Assembly: GCF_025370875.1 (NCBI RefSeq)
Contig: NZ_JAMXFD010000014.1
Location: 62,001 to 126,000 of the forward strand
DNA length: 64,000 bases
Origin: Laspinema palackyanum D2c
Lineage (GTDB): Bacteria; Cyanobacteriota; Cyanobacteriia; Cyanobacteriales; Laspinemataceae
Direction of reading: 5' to 3'
The translations under genes were made by a program, and so were the position numbers. Positions 9,608 to 18,747 of the stretch are shown in pieces (within the stretch, counting starts at the first letter, position 1; every line of letters starts with the position of its first letter). The notes below the pieces were generated by a model. The model did no database searches. It saw nothing but the letters and a program-made list of their open reading frames with translations, and was not told where the DNA came from.

Positions 9608-10066
9608 TCATCGGGTACAAACGGCTAACCGTTGAGGACCAATTGCCGGAAAGTAATCCTGAGTTAATCCCCAGACTTTGCACTCAAAACTGGCATTAAC
9701 CCGCTTCCCACTGGAACGCACGATCGCCCAGTCACAATGGGGTAAAACTTCGTTTAAAAATGTTTCCGCACTCTTGAGAGAAGGAAAGCCAAAATAGTCC
9801 ACCCAGGGTTGTCCGTCGGCGAGTAAAGAGACCCGGCGATCGCCCCTCTCGACCGTTTTCCAATTGGCAGTTTTAGGACAGGACTGTAACAGATGATGCC
9901 AAGCCTCTAAAACTGCAATGAGTTCCTCTTTTTTGAGGCTTCTCCAAGATTGGGGATTGCCCAAAATTTTTCCAATGATGCCAGGAGAAAATACCGTGCC
10001 TTTTTGACGGCGATGGATGACTGCTATCTCGTGGATCAACTGTTCTTTGCTCAGAGTGATAGCCAT
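9608..10066 (-). CDS. Hypothetical protein
   Basis: 152 residues, not recognised. It starts with a helical, basic segment (LSKEQLIHEIAVIHRRQKG) and has a mid-section WKTVERGDRRVSLLADG, followed by a strand-rich C-terminal part with the tract FPSLKSAETFLNEVLPHCDW. No signal peptide or membrane segment. Codon use, including HIP1 sites in the coding sequence, resembles the neighbours, so it is likely a real gene. It is bounded by the repeat cluster on one side and an exported protein gene in the same direction on the other. No convincing ribosome binding site before the ATG. Confidence 0.65.
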   Translation of the reverse strand: MAITLSKEQLIHEIAVIHRRQKGTVFSPGIIGKILGNPQSWRSLKKEELIAVLEAWHHLLQSCPKTANWKTVERGDRRVSLLADGQPWVDYFGFPSLKSAETFLNEVLPHCDWAIVRSSGKRVNASFECKVWGLTQDYFPAIGPQRLAVCTR

Positions 10067-10151
10067 AATAGTTCAGGGGGAGTTCATCTTATCCCTGTTC
10101 TTATTTTAGCATAAAGTTTCTGGGAATTCCCAGATTAGCCCTTAGAAAACC

Positions 10152-11069
10152 TTAGCGTTTGATGTAAATGGATGACCCTTGATTTTCATCATCGGTCCCG
10201 AAAATTTTGCCGCCAGAAAGACCGGGTAAAAATTCTAAGGCTTCTATTTTATGACCATTAAGGCGATAGAGAGGAGCTAGAGAAGAAGCCGGACGAAATT
10301 CAATCGCGTTGCCGTTCATCGAGAACAAGCCAGCGGCGTAAACAGCGGAATCAAAAGGTCCATCATCTCCGGGGTCGCCAGAGGAAGTGATATAGAGAAT
10401 GCCCGCATTATTAACTTTGATGTCACTAATGTGACGAACAGATTCCTCGGGCCAAGGAACGGTAATCGCAGCCGATCCTTGAACCGAGATTTGATATCCG
10501 TTCCAGTCAAACCAGCCCCAATAAAGTACCCCTGAATCATCGGGACTACCGCGATGACCCCAAACGGCTAACAATTGCCCATTAATCAGGTGTAAATCAA
10601 AGCCTTCTAAATTAGTATTTTCCGGCAAATCTGGAAGAGAAAAGATTTGGCGCAGTTGAATTGTTCCAGTGGAATCGAGGGTGAAATGATAGACTCGTCC
10701 GAAACTGGTGACTGCCATAAAAGCGGAGTCCTGAGTGCCGGGGACAAGGGCGATCGCCTCTAAATCGATCGGCCATTCTTCGCCATCAGGCCACTGCAGG
10801 GGTAAATAATCTAAAGAATCTTGTCCGCGAACCGTTAAAATAGCGATACGACCGTCGCTCTCTATTTTATTGTCATGGACGATCACAAAGCAAGTGGCTG
10901 GGGGACATCCCATCTCCTCAAGAGAGTTTTCAACTAAGGCGATGCCACTAATGCCAAAAAGAATGCCCGTTTTAACGGGACGCCACTGTGCCGAGGCGGA
11001 CAGCAGTGCGATTAAAAAAACCAGAACTGTGGTGGCAGCAGCGAGGAAGAAGGGCGGAACTTTACGCAT
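10152..11069 (-). CDS. Exported hypothetical protein, possible beta-propeller
   Basis: 305 residues from the ATG at 11069, chosen because GGAGAGG lies 7 bases upstream and because the next residues form a clean Sec signal peptide (basic MRKVPP, hydrophobic AAATTVLVFLIALLSASA). A longer open frame to 11183 has no such features. The mature part is rich in short strands, Gly and Asp, with repeated patterns such as ILTVRGQDSLDYLPLQWPDG and FGTDDENQGSSIYI near the end, which suggests a beta-propeller-like exported protein, perhaps a phosphoesterase or sugar-binding relative. Function not known. A large open upstream region separates it from the divergent sensor gene. Confidence 0.7.
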   Translation of the reverse strand: MRKVPPFFLAAATTVLVFLIALLSASAQWRPVKTGILFGISGIALVENSLEEMGCPPATCFVIVHDNKIESDGRIAILTVRGQDSLDYLPLQWPDGEEWPIDLEAIALVPGTQDSAFMAVTSFGRVYHFTLDSTGTIQLRQIFSLPDLPENTNLEGFDLHLINGQLLAVWGHRGSPDDSGVLYWGWFDWNGYQISVQGSAAITVPWPEESVRHISDIKVNNAGILYITSSGDPGDDGPFDSAVYAAGLFSMNGNAIEFRPASSLAPLYRLNGHKIEALEFLPGLSGGKIFGTDDENQGSSIYIKR

Positions 11070-11457
11070 TTGAAACCTCTCCAACGATAGTATTTCCCGT
11101 GAGGGGTGGTTAGGATGAAGGCGATCGCCGATTGCACCCGGGGAAAATCCCAGAGTTGGACCTATCCCCGGTGGGATGAACAACCCGGGATAGTGGTATC
11201 CGGGGGGAAATTTACCCCATTAAGCGATTGAGCTTTGAGGGACTAGACTCTATAAACCGACCTAGAGTTCTGATGGGACAACCCACAAGATGACAGCCCT
11301 AGGGCAGAAAGGTACCTCCGGAGTAATACAATATCACTAGAGAATGAAGAGATTAGACCTCAATTTTCGCAAGCCTTCCCAAACAACCCAGGATAAGTCA
11401 AGATAAACCCTGCAATTGAGGAAGACACTGCGCCGAATTATTAAATGCCTTTAATTT
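11070..11457. other. Divergent intergenic region
   Basis: About 390 bases between the divergent exported-protein gene and the CBS-PAS-GAF-GGDEF gene. It should contain both promoters. A short G-run/C-run hairpin is visible near 11200-11220. No RNA gene or clear promoter hexamer pair was found. Confidence 0.4.
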
Positions 11458-13920
11458 ATGCTTGAAAGTACCGCTTTTTCTGTACAGTTAGCCATTGACC
11501 GCCATCCGTTAACCGTCACGCCAGATACTCCAGTTAGCTCGGCGATCGTGCTGATGAGCCAGGTACAATCGAGCTGCGCGATCGTGGTTGCAGCCGATAA
11601 AATCCTGGGTATATTTACGGAAAGGGATGTGGTGAAATTGACGGCACAGACTGGCGATCTCAACATCGACTCATTCACCAAAGCGTTTAGTAAACAACCG
11701 ATTTCTGCATTAATGACCTCTAGGCCGTTTATTTTACAGGAGGAGCATCTTCCGAATCTCGTCACCCTCTTGGATTTGTTGCGTCAAAAACAGATTCGCC
11801 ATGTGCCCATCGTGGATCCTGATGAGAAATTAGTAGGAACGATTACTTACCAGAGCATTCGGGAAATTATCCAACCGGCAGATTGGATGCGCTTGAGACG
11901 AGTGGTGGAAGTGATGAACCCGAACGTGATTACGGCATCCCCGTCGGCATCGGTGTTGGAATTAGCCACCTTGATGAGCATCCATCGGGTCAGTTGCGTG
12001 GCGATCGCCCAGAATCGCCACCGGGATAATGCAATGCAGACCCCAGAAGTGCCCCCCATGCCAATCCCGATCGGAATTGTCACAGAACGGGATATCCTGC
12101 AACTACAGGCATTAGAACTCAATCTGAGAAAACTGACCGCTGCCGAGGTGATGAGTTCGCCCCTGCTGCTGGTGCAACCGACAGATTGTCTATGGACTGC
12201 TCATCGGTTAATGCGGGAGTATCGAGTCCGACGACTGGTCGTTGCCGATGAGGGGGATTCGTTACAGGGAATCATCACCCAAACCAGTTTACTGCAAGGA
12301 TGTACACCGATTGAGATGGATGCAGCGATCGCCGCATTGCAGGGGTTAGTCGAAGAACGCACCACCGAACTCCAACAGGCGAATGAGCAATTACGACGGG
12401 AAATTTTAGAACGCCAACATACAGAAGCAGCCCTGCTTTTGTCCCAAGCGCGTTTGGCGGGAATCCTCGATAGTGCCGACGATGCGATTATTTCCATTGA
12501 CGAAACTCACCGCATTCAACTGTTTAACCAAGGGGCCGAGAAAATCTTTGGTTACAGTGCAGCCGAGGTGATGGGACAACCCCTAGATCTCCTGATACCG
12601 GAAAATCTGCGTCAGAAGCATCGCCAGTATATTAAAAACTTCCGCGACACCCCGGAAGTATCCCGGACAATGGGGACGCGATCGCAAGTCTTCGGACGCC
12701 GCAAAGATGGGAGCAAATTTCCCGCAGAAGCCTCGATTTCCAAATTAGAAGTCGGTTCCGAACGGCTGTTTACGGTCATTTTACGCGATATTACCAGCCG
12801 AGTTGCGGCCCAAGAAGCCCTGCAATTGCAACTGGAACGAGAACGAGTCATGTCTGCCATGCGCGATCGCATTCGTTCTTCTCTCAATCTTAAAGAAATT
12901 CTCAACACCACCGTTGCCGAAGTTCGACCCTTTTTAAATACCGATCGCGTGATTATTTATCGTTTTCACCCCGATTGGAGTGGCAAAGTTGTCGTAGAAT
13001 CTTGTGGCAATGGAACCCGAGAAATTCTCAACCTCACGATTCTCGACCCTTGCTTTGGGAAAACTCATGCCCAACTTTATCAAAAAGGACGCCTCAAAGC
13101 CACCTCGGATATTTATAGCGCCCCCATCAGTCCCTGTCATCGCAATTTATTAGCCCAGTTTCAAGTTAAAGCTAATTTAGTCGTGCCGATTTTATTAAAT
13201 GAAGACTTTAGCCCCAATTCAGAAGAAGAATTAGTAGAACATTCCCCCGGCGAGAACAATCAACTCTGGGGATTGCTGATTGCTCATCACTGCCAAGGTC
13301 CCAGGCAGTGGCAGAATTGGGAAACGGAGTTTCTCCAACAATTAGCCACCCAGGTGGCGATCGCCATCCAACAATCCACCCTCTTTGAACAATTGCAAGC
13401 GGCAAATCAAGAATTACATCGCCTTGCCTCTCTCGATGGCTTAACTCAAGTCGCCAACCGTCGTTGTTTTGATGAATTTCTTCTTCAGGCATGGCGACGA
13501 AGCCCACCGGATCCCCTCTCCCTAATTTTGTGCGATATTGACTACTTCAAACCCTATAACGATACCTACGGACATCAAGCCGGTGACGAGTGCCTCCAAC
13601 AAGTGGCAGCAGCCCTGGGTCAATGTATCAACCCCAAAAGCGAACTGATCGCCCGATATGGCGGAGAGGAATTTGCTGCCATTTTGCCCAATACCGACCT
13701 GAAAAATGCCTTAGAACTCGCCGAACGAATTAGGATGCAAGTGGCTGAATTACAGATTCCTCATGCTCAATCTCAAGTAAGTTCTTACATCACCATGAGT
13801 TTAGGGGTAGCAACCCTCACCCCCAGTTCCGAAACCACTCCCACCCAACTGATTGCCAATGCCGACGGAGCCCTCTATGTGGCTAAAGCGGAAGGACGCA
13901 ATCGAGTTGTTTGCGCTTAA
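11458..13920 (+). CDS. CBS-PAS-GAF-GGDEF diguanylate cyclase, possible bilin-binding sensor
   Basis: 820 residues. Residues 1-280 hold two pairs of CBS domains (nucleotide sensing; GIFTERDVV, GTITYQSI, GIVTERDIL, GIITQTSLL). A short coiled coil (290-330) leads to a PAS domain (about 335-455; DDAIISID, FNQGAEKIFGYSAAEVMG) and a GAF domain (about 475-650). The GAF carries Cys560-His561 in ISPCHRNLLAQFQVKANLVVPIL, the place where cyanobacteriochromes attach a bilin. The GGDEF domain has an intact active site GGEEF at 735-739, so c-di-GMP synthesis is expected. The inhibitory RxxD site is replaced by PKSE. No membrane segments. Light-regulated cyclase activity is inference. Confidence 0.88.
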   Translation: MLESTAFSVQLAIDRHPLTVTPDTPVSSAIVLMSQVQSSCAIVVAADKILGIFTERDVVKLTAQTGDLNIDSFTKAFSKQPISALMTSRPFILQEEHLPNLVTLLDLLRQKQIRHVPIVDPDEKLVGTITYQSIREIIQPADWMRLRRVVEVMNPNVITASPSASVLELATLMSIHRVSCVAIAQNRHRDNAMQTPEVPPMPIPIGIVTERDILQLQALELNLRKLTAAEVMSSPLLLVQPTDCLWTAHRLMREYRVRRLVVADEGDSLQGIITQTSLLQGCTPIEMDAAIAALQGLVEERTTELQQANEQLRREILERQHTEAALLLSQARLAGILDSADDAIISIDETHRIQLFNQGAEKIFGYSAAEVMGQPLDLLIPENLRQKHRQYIKNFRDTPEVSRTMGTRSQVFGRRKDGSKFPAEASISKLEVGSERLFTVILRDITSRVAAQEALQLQLERERVMSAMRDRIRSSLNLKEILNTTVAEVRPFLNTDRVIIYRFHPDWSGKVVVESCGNGTREILNLTILDPCFGKTHAQLYQKGRLKATSDIYSAPISPCHRNLLAQFQVKANLVVPILLNEDFSPNSEEELVEHSPGENNQLWGLLIAHHCQGPRQWQNWETEFLQQLATQVAIAIQQSTLFEQLQAANQELHRLASLDGLTQVANRRCFDEFLLQAWRRSPPDPLSLILCDIDYFKPYNDTYGHQAGDECLQQVAAALGQCINPKSELIARYGGEEFAAILPNTDLKNALELAERIRMQVAELQIPHAQSQVSSYITMSLGVATLTPSSETTPTQLIANADGALYVAKAEGRNRVVCA

Positions 13921-14256
13921 TCAGGGATGTTCTTTCTCAAATCGCACCCCCCACTCGTGCATCGTCTCCAGAATCGGTCTGAGAGTCATCCCAAATTCCG
14001 TTAAAGAATACTCGACTTTGGGGGGAACCTGGGCATAAACCATCCGGTTAATAATCCCATCCCGTTCCAGTTCCCGCAGTTGCTGAGTCAGCATTTTTTG
14101 AGTAATTCCAGCCAAGGCGCGATGCAGTTCTCCAAACCGTTTTACTCCAGAAAATAGCTCTTGCAAAATCAAGACTTTCCATCGTCCCCCAATAATCGCT
14201 AAAGTTGTTTCCACTGGACATCCCACTTGTTTTTTGCCTTCCGCTTTTGCTTCCAT
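13921..14256 (-). CDS. HxlR-family transcriptional regulator
   Basis: 111 residues, a complete HxlR-type winged-helix regulator: [20 protein letters not shown], then [27 protein letters not shown] as recognition helix and wing. Cys13 just before the DNA-binding domain matches the redox-sensitive cysteine used by YodB/HypR-type members. Its stop codon abuts the stop of the diguanylate cyclase gene. It is divergent from the pirin gene across about 130 bases containing inverted repeats, so it most likely controls that gene and itself. Ligand or signal (quinone, aldehyde or disulfide stress in relatives) is not shown by the sequence. Confidence 0.9.
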   Translation of the reverse strand: MEAKAEGKKQVGCPVETTLAIIGGRWKVLILQELFSGVKRFGELHRALAGITQKMLTQQLRELERDGIINRMVYAQVPPKVEYSLTEFGMTLRPILETMHEWGVRFEKEHP

Positions 14257-14284
14257 TGTTACTTTTTGGGAACTAACCCACTTA

Positions 14285-14343
14285 AAAGTGCATACTTTAC
14301 AAATCGACCTTACCCATTCTAAAGTAAGTCATAAGTAAAGTAT
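14285..14343. promoter_or_regulatory. Candidate HxlR operator pair
   Basis: Between the divergent HxlR and pirin genes lies AAAGT-GCAT-ACTTT (14285-14298), a short inverted repeat of the kind HxlR dimers bind. The half site ATACTTTAC (14292-14300) is repeated in inverse orientation as GTAAAGTAT (14335-14343), 43 bases away, about four helical turns. Binding is inferred. Confidence 0.5.
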
Positions 14344-14385
14344 CTAAATTCCATAAAACCTGTCGCGATCGCATTGGAGGAACCC

Positions 14386-15087
14386 ATGTTAACCCTACGC
14401 AAAGCAGAAGAACGGGGACAAGGCAACTATGGCTGGCTCAAAACCTCTTATAGCTTTTCCTTTGCCAACTATTATGACCCTCAGTACATGGGATTTCGTG
14501 CACTGCGGGTGATTAACCAGGACTGGGTGAGTGGCGGGGGCGGCTTTCCCACCCATTCTCACCGCGATATGGAAATCGTCACCTATATCCTAGAAGGGGC
14601 GTTAGAACATAAAGATAGCATGGGAAACACATCCGTCATCCTTCCCGGGGAAGTCCAACGGATGAGTGCCGGGACGGGAGTTGCACATAGTGAGTTTAAC
14701 CCTTCCCCAACCGAATCCGTGCATCTGTTGCAAATTTGGATGTTACCCGGCCAACAAGGACTCCCTCCCTCCTATGAACAGAAACACTATTCCGAGGCGG
14801 AAAAACGCGGCAAATTGCGGTTAATCGGGTCCTCAGATGGGCGGGAGGGTTCCGTCACCATTCATCAGGATTTGAATCTGTATGCCACCATCCTGCATGA
14901 GGGCGATCGCGTGGTGTATGAGATTCCTCCGAACCGTCATGCTTGGATACAAGTCGCCCGGGGTAGGCTTATCCTGAACAACCTGCCCCTAAAAACCGGG
15001 GATGGGGTCGCCTGTTCCGCCCCGGAAACCCTTACCCTAGTTGGGTCTGAGGAAGAGGCTGAAGTGCTGTTGTTTGACTTGGCTTAA
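14386..15087 (+). CDS. Pirin family protein
   Basis: 233 residues, bicupin of the pirin family. The metal-binding N-terminal cupin is intact: THSHRDMEIVTYILEGALEHKD, followed by the LPGEVQRMSAGTGVAHSEFNP segment that supplies further His/Glu ligands. Family members include redox-sensing pirin and quercetin 2,3-dioxygenase YhaK; the in vivo substrate is usually unknown. The ATG at 14386 is chosen because GGAGG (14376-14380) precedes it by 5 bases; an upstream TTG at 14374 would include that site. Likely regulated by the adjacent HxlR protein. Confidence 0.9.
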   Translation: MLTLRKAEERGQGNYGWLKTSYSFSFANYYDPQYMGFRALRVINQDWVSGGGGFPTHSHRDMEIVTYILEGALEHKDSMGNTSVILPGEVQRMSAGTGVAHSEFNPSPTESVHLLQIWMLPGQQGLPPSYEQKHYSEAEKRGKLRLIGSSDGREGSVTIHQDLNLYATILHEGDRVVYEIPPNRHAWIQVARGRLILNNLPLKTGDGVACSAPETLTLVGSEEEAEVLLFDLA

Positions 15088-15149
15088 GGGCCGAGGGACT
15101 GGAGGCAAAGCCTCCGGGAGAGCGTGACTGGGTTCTACCCAATCAACAA

Positions 15150-15292
15150 CCGCTGGGGGTTAAAACCCCCAGCTAATAGCTAAAGTCGGTTGAAAACCGA
15201 CTAAAAACACCAGGGGATAAGACTTTCAGTCGGTTTTTTCAGTCGTCTTTAGACGACTTTAGCTGTTAGGCGGGGGATTTATCCCCCGCCGT
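15150..15292. repeat. Composite palindromic repeat
   Basis: Four consecutive hairpins: GCTGGGGGTT/AACCCCCAGC (15152-15173), AGTCGGTT/AACCGACT (about 15184-15202), AGTCGTC-TTTA-GACGACT (15241-15258) and GCGGGGGAT/ATCCCCCGC (about 15270-15289). The second hairpin's arm AGTCGGTT recurs at 15228. It lies between the convergent pirin and RND permease genes and may also stop transcription from both sides. Confidence 0.7.
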
Positions 15293-15351
15293 TTGTTGCT
15301 ATTAGGCCGCGAATCGTTTTAACCCCCGCCTGGTGTTGCCACTTACATCTC

Positions 15352-18300
15352 TTACATCTCCGGTTCAGGCGATCGCCACTCCACCCCTGAAGGCGATGGC
15401 ACATTGTCCAAATCTGGAGACTCCTGAAACACCGTTTCCAGTTGATCCGGGCTTAAAGGCGGACGTCTGCCTCCGAAGATGTCATGCAGCAACGTATAAA
15501 AACAGGGGATAATAAATAAGGTGAGAAACGTCGCTAAGGATAACCCCGAGAACACCACCACCCCCAAAGGTTGTAAAAACTCGGACCCTTCCCCGACCCC
15601 TGCCGCCAGGGGCAACATTCCCAACACCGTGGTGATGGTGGTCATCAAAATTGGACGCAAGCGTTGGGGGGCGGCTTTCAACATCGCTTGCCGTCGGTTA
15701 ATCCCGTCCTCTTTATAAATTTGGTTGGCAAACTCCACCATAAGAATTGCATTATTCACCACAATCCCCACTAACAGAATCGCCCCGACTAATACCGTTG
15801 CCCCCACCGGGGTTTCCGTCACATACAGTCCGACAATTCCCCCCGCTAAGGCTAAAGGAACCGTTAGCATAATCACCAAGGGGTCAACTAAGGAATTGTA
15901 CTGGACTGCCATCACCACAAATACGAGAAAGGCGGCTAATCCTCCTAACAATTTGAGAGAGTCTTGTAACTCTTTATTGGTTTGCGCGGAAGAAGAAGGA
16001 ACCACACTCACCCCTGGAGGAAAATCGATACCCGCCAGGACCTCAGCAATCTGTTCATTTGCCTGTCCCAGGGTTGCCCCTTCGTTCAAAGAACCGCCAA
16101 TAATAAACACCTGACGCTGATTAATTCGTTGAATTTCTCCAGGTGCTTGTCCACGTTCTACCGTTGCCACATCCCGCAAGCGAATTGACCGATTATTTCC
16201 CACTAACAGGGGTAATTGTTCTAACTGAGTGACCCGTTGGACCACATTATCAGGTAAGGTAACGCGAATATCAACCAGGCGATCGCCCCGTTGGAGTTGC
16301 GTAGGAACAGCCCCTTGAATTGCCGTTTGAATCGCTGACCCAATATCATTCACCGACAACCCATATTCACCAGCCCGCAACCAATCTGGGCGAATTTGTA
16401 ACTCCGTTTGTTGCGGGTCGGCATCGGGACGAAAACTTGCCAAAGTGGCTTGTTCATCTAATGCCGCGAGGACTTCTTCCCCCGCTTGTTCCAATGCCCG
16501 AACATCGGTCCCTTGTAACGTAACATCCAACTCAGCGCGAACTGGGGAGTTTGTTAAGATAATCCCCCGGACACTTTCGGGACTCATTCGTAAACGAGCA
16601 TCCACGAGATTGAGTTTTTCAAATTCTTTATTGACTCGGGTAATAAAAGCGTCAATATCCGTACCCGGTTTCAAGCCAATGGTACTCGAACCCCGGAGAG
16701 GATTCGGGGAGACACTGGTACCAAAAAGAAAGCCTCCAGCAGTGGTAAAGGCATTCAAAGTTTCCGGTTGTTCCAGTAAAATCTCATCCACCTTTGCCAT
16801 GATTTGCAGGTTTTGAGCGACGGTGGTATTCGGAGGAAACTGGGCAAATAAGCGAGCTTGTCCTGTATTAATTCGGGGTAAAATTTCCTGGGGAAGTCCT
16901 CCCGCTAACAAAAAACTCCCGCCGCCTAAAACAACAATGGTGAGGGGAATTACGACTAAGCGCAGGCGTAAAACCCATTTTAAAATCCATTGATAAATGC
17001 GACTGAATCCATTGAATCCTGCATTAAATCCCCTTAAAAGAAAGAATTGACTTAATCCGCTGGTATAGGGAATGGCTAATAAGCGGGAGGTCAACATCGG
17101 AACCACGGTTAAGGCAATCAGTAAGGAGGAGGCGACGGCAAAACTAATGGTTAAAATGAGTTCGCTAAAGAGTAGAGAAAATAGGCCACCAATCAGTAAG
17201 AAGGGTAAGACGGAGACGAGGTTGGTGGTGGTGGAGGCGAGTAAGGCGGACTCAATAGACCGACTGCTGGCTTCCGCTTGAGCGATCGCCTTGGAAGAGG
17301 TCAGGCGCTTCTTTTGCTGACTTTTCCCCGGGGTCATCCCCACCCCTTCGGCGATGGTTTCCAACATGACGATCGCATTGTCTACCACAATCCCCACTCC
17401 CAGGGCCAATCCCCCTAAACTAAACACATTCAGGGAGAGACCAAAAACTTGCATTAAGGCAATTGAACTCAGGGTTGCCAAGGGAATCGCCAGGACAATA
17501 ATGATGGTTTGGCGAATTGAACCCAAAAACAGTAACACCGCCAGGGCCGCGAGTCCGGCCCCGGTTAACCCGGAAATTGCCACATTAGAAATCGAATTCC
17601 TAATAAAAACCGACTCATCTAAAGTCGGATAAATTTCCATATCTGGGGGAATTAACCCGGACTGACGCAACTGTTCTATTCGCTGTTTAACCCCCTCTAC
17701 TGCCGTAATCGTATTCGCATCTCCTTGTTTTTGAATGCTAACTTTTACAGCAGGTTCGCCATTCAGGGTGACTAACACCAGTCGTTCAGCAGTACCATCG
17801 ATGATGTCCGCAAAGTCCCGGAGATAGACTCGGCCTTGATTGGGAATTTCAAACGAAAGATTGGCAATCTCATCAGCGGATTCAAATTGTCCCCGGGCCC
17901 GAGTGAGCGGTTCTTCACTGCCTCCGGATAAGCGACCCCCGGCTACATCAACATTGCGATCGCGCAACTCATTTAAAACCTGGGTTAACCCTAGTCCATA
18001 GGATTGCAATCGCACCGGGTCAATGCGAACCTGAATCTCTTCCGTGATGCCTCCGGAGACCTCCACCGACGCCACACCGGGGACAACCCCTAACTCTCGG
18101 ACTAACTCCTCATCGGCAAACACCCGCAACTCCACATCTTGTAGGGAGGGGGACTGTAAGGCAAACTCATAAACCGGAGACTGAGAGGGGTCTACCTTAA
18201 ACAATCGCGGGGAGTCCACCGTATCCGGGAGACGTCCTTGGGCGCGGTTAAAGGCAGCGGTTGCTTCATTCAGGGCCAGATCCACATCTCCCCCGGGTTC

Positions 18301-18594
18301 AAAGAATAAATCCACACTGACTCGACCTTCCCGGGTTTGGGAGTAAACCTGAACCACCCCTTCCGTGGTACTCAGGGCTTGTTCTAAAGGTTTCGTAATC
18401 TCTTCAATCGCGACTTCCGGGGAGATTCCCGGGGAATTCAGGCGCAGTCCAATCCGAGGATAGGTAATCGCCGGAAGCAGATCCACTTGAATCGAGGTGA
18501 GAAAGAACACCCCCAGAACGATCGCCGTGGCGGTGAGGGCCAAAGTGCCAATATGCTGGCGAATTGCGGTTGCACTGATGCTGAATCCATTCAT
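15352..18594 (-). CDS. RND efflux permease (AcrB/HAE1-like)
   Basis: 1080 residues, full length for a hydrophobic/amphiphilic RND pump. It begins with a membrane helix after SATAIRQHIGTLALTATA, has two large periplasmic porter loops, and two blocks of membrane helices. The proton-relay segment LGVGIVVDNAIVMLE in TM4 has one Asp where AcrB has two (DD to DN), a variant common in relatives. It forms the inner-membrane trimer that exports small molecules with the adaptor encoded about 150 bases upstream on the same strand. An outer-membrane channel gene is not present here. Substrate unknown. Confidence 0.93.
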   Translation of the reverse strand: MNGFSISATAIRQHIGTLALTATAIVLGVFFLTSIQVDLLPAITYPRIGLRLNSPGISPEVAIEEITKPLEQALSTTEGVVQVYSQTREGRVSVDLFFEPGGDVDLALNEATAAFNRAQGRLPDTVDSPRLFKVDPSQSPVYEFALQSPSLQDVELRVFADEELVRELGVVPGVASVEVSGGITEEIQVRIDPVRLQSYGLGLTQVLNELRDRNVDVAGGRLSGGSEEPLTRARGQFESADEIANLSFEIPNQGRVYLRDFADIIDGTAERLVLVTLNGEPAVKVSIQKQGDANTITAVEGVKQRIEQLRQSGLIPPDMEIYPTLDESVFIRNSISNVAISGLTGAGLAALAVLLFLGSIRQTIIIVLAIPLATLSSIALMQVFGLSLNVFSLGGLALGVGIVVDNAIVMLETIAEGVGMTPGKSQQKKRLTSSKAIAQAEASSRSIESALLASTTTNLVSVLPFLLIGGLFSLLFSELILTISFAVASSLLIALTVVPMLTSRLLAIPYTSGLSQFFLLRGFNAGFNGFSRIYQWILKWVLRLRLVVIPLTIVVLGGGSFLLAGGLPQEILPRINTGQARLFAQFPPNTTVAQNLQIMAKVDEILLEQPETLNAFTTAGGFLFGTSVSPNPLRGSSTIGLKPGTDIDAFITRVNKEFEKLNLVDARLRMSPESVRGIILTNSPVRAELDVTLQGTDVRALEQAGEEVLAALDEQATLASFRPDADPQQTELQIRPDWLRAGEYGLSVNDIGSAIQTAIQGAVPTQLQRGDRLVDIRVTLPDNVVQRVTQLEQLPLLVGNNRSIRLRDVATVERGQAPGEIQRINQRQVFIIGGSLNEGATLGQANEQIAEVLAGIDFPPGVSVVPSSSAQTNKELQDSLKLLGGLAAFLVFVVMAVQYNSLVDPLVIMLTVPLALAGGIVGLYVTETPVGATVLVGAILLVGIVVNNAILMVEFANQIYKEDGINRRQAMLKAAPQRLRPILMTTITTVLGMLPLAAGVGEGSEFLQPLGVVVFSGLSLATFLTLFIIPCFYTLLHDIFGGRRPPLSPDQLETVFQESPDLDNVPSPSGVEWRSPEPEM

Positions 18595-18747
18595 ATTTTC
18601 GGGTTCTAACGGTGAACATTTAGCCCGTGGGAGAGAGATTCACGGGCATATTGATGATTGAAAATTGGGATGAAACAAGGGGGGCAGCATATTCCAGGCG
18701 ATCGCCTCAATTCCCCAGCATTGCGCCGGAAACCAAAGCCCAATTTA

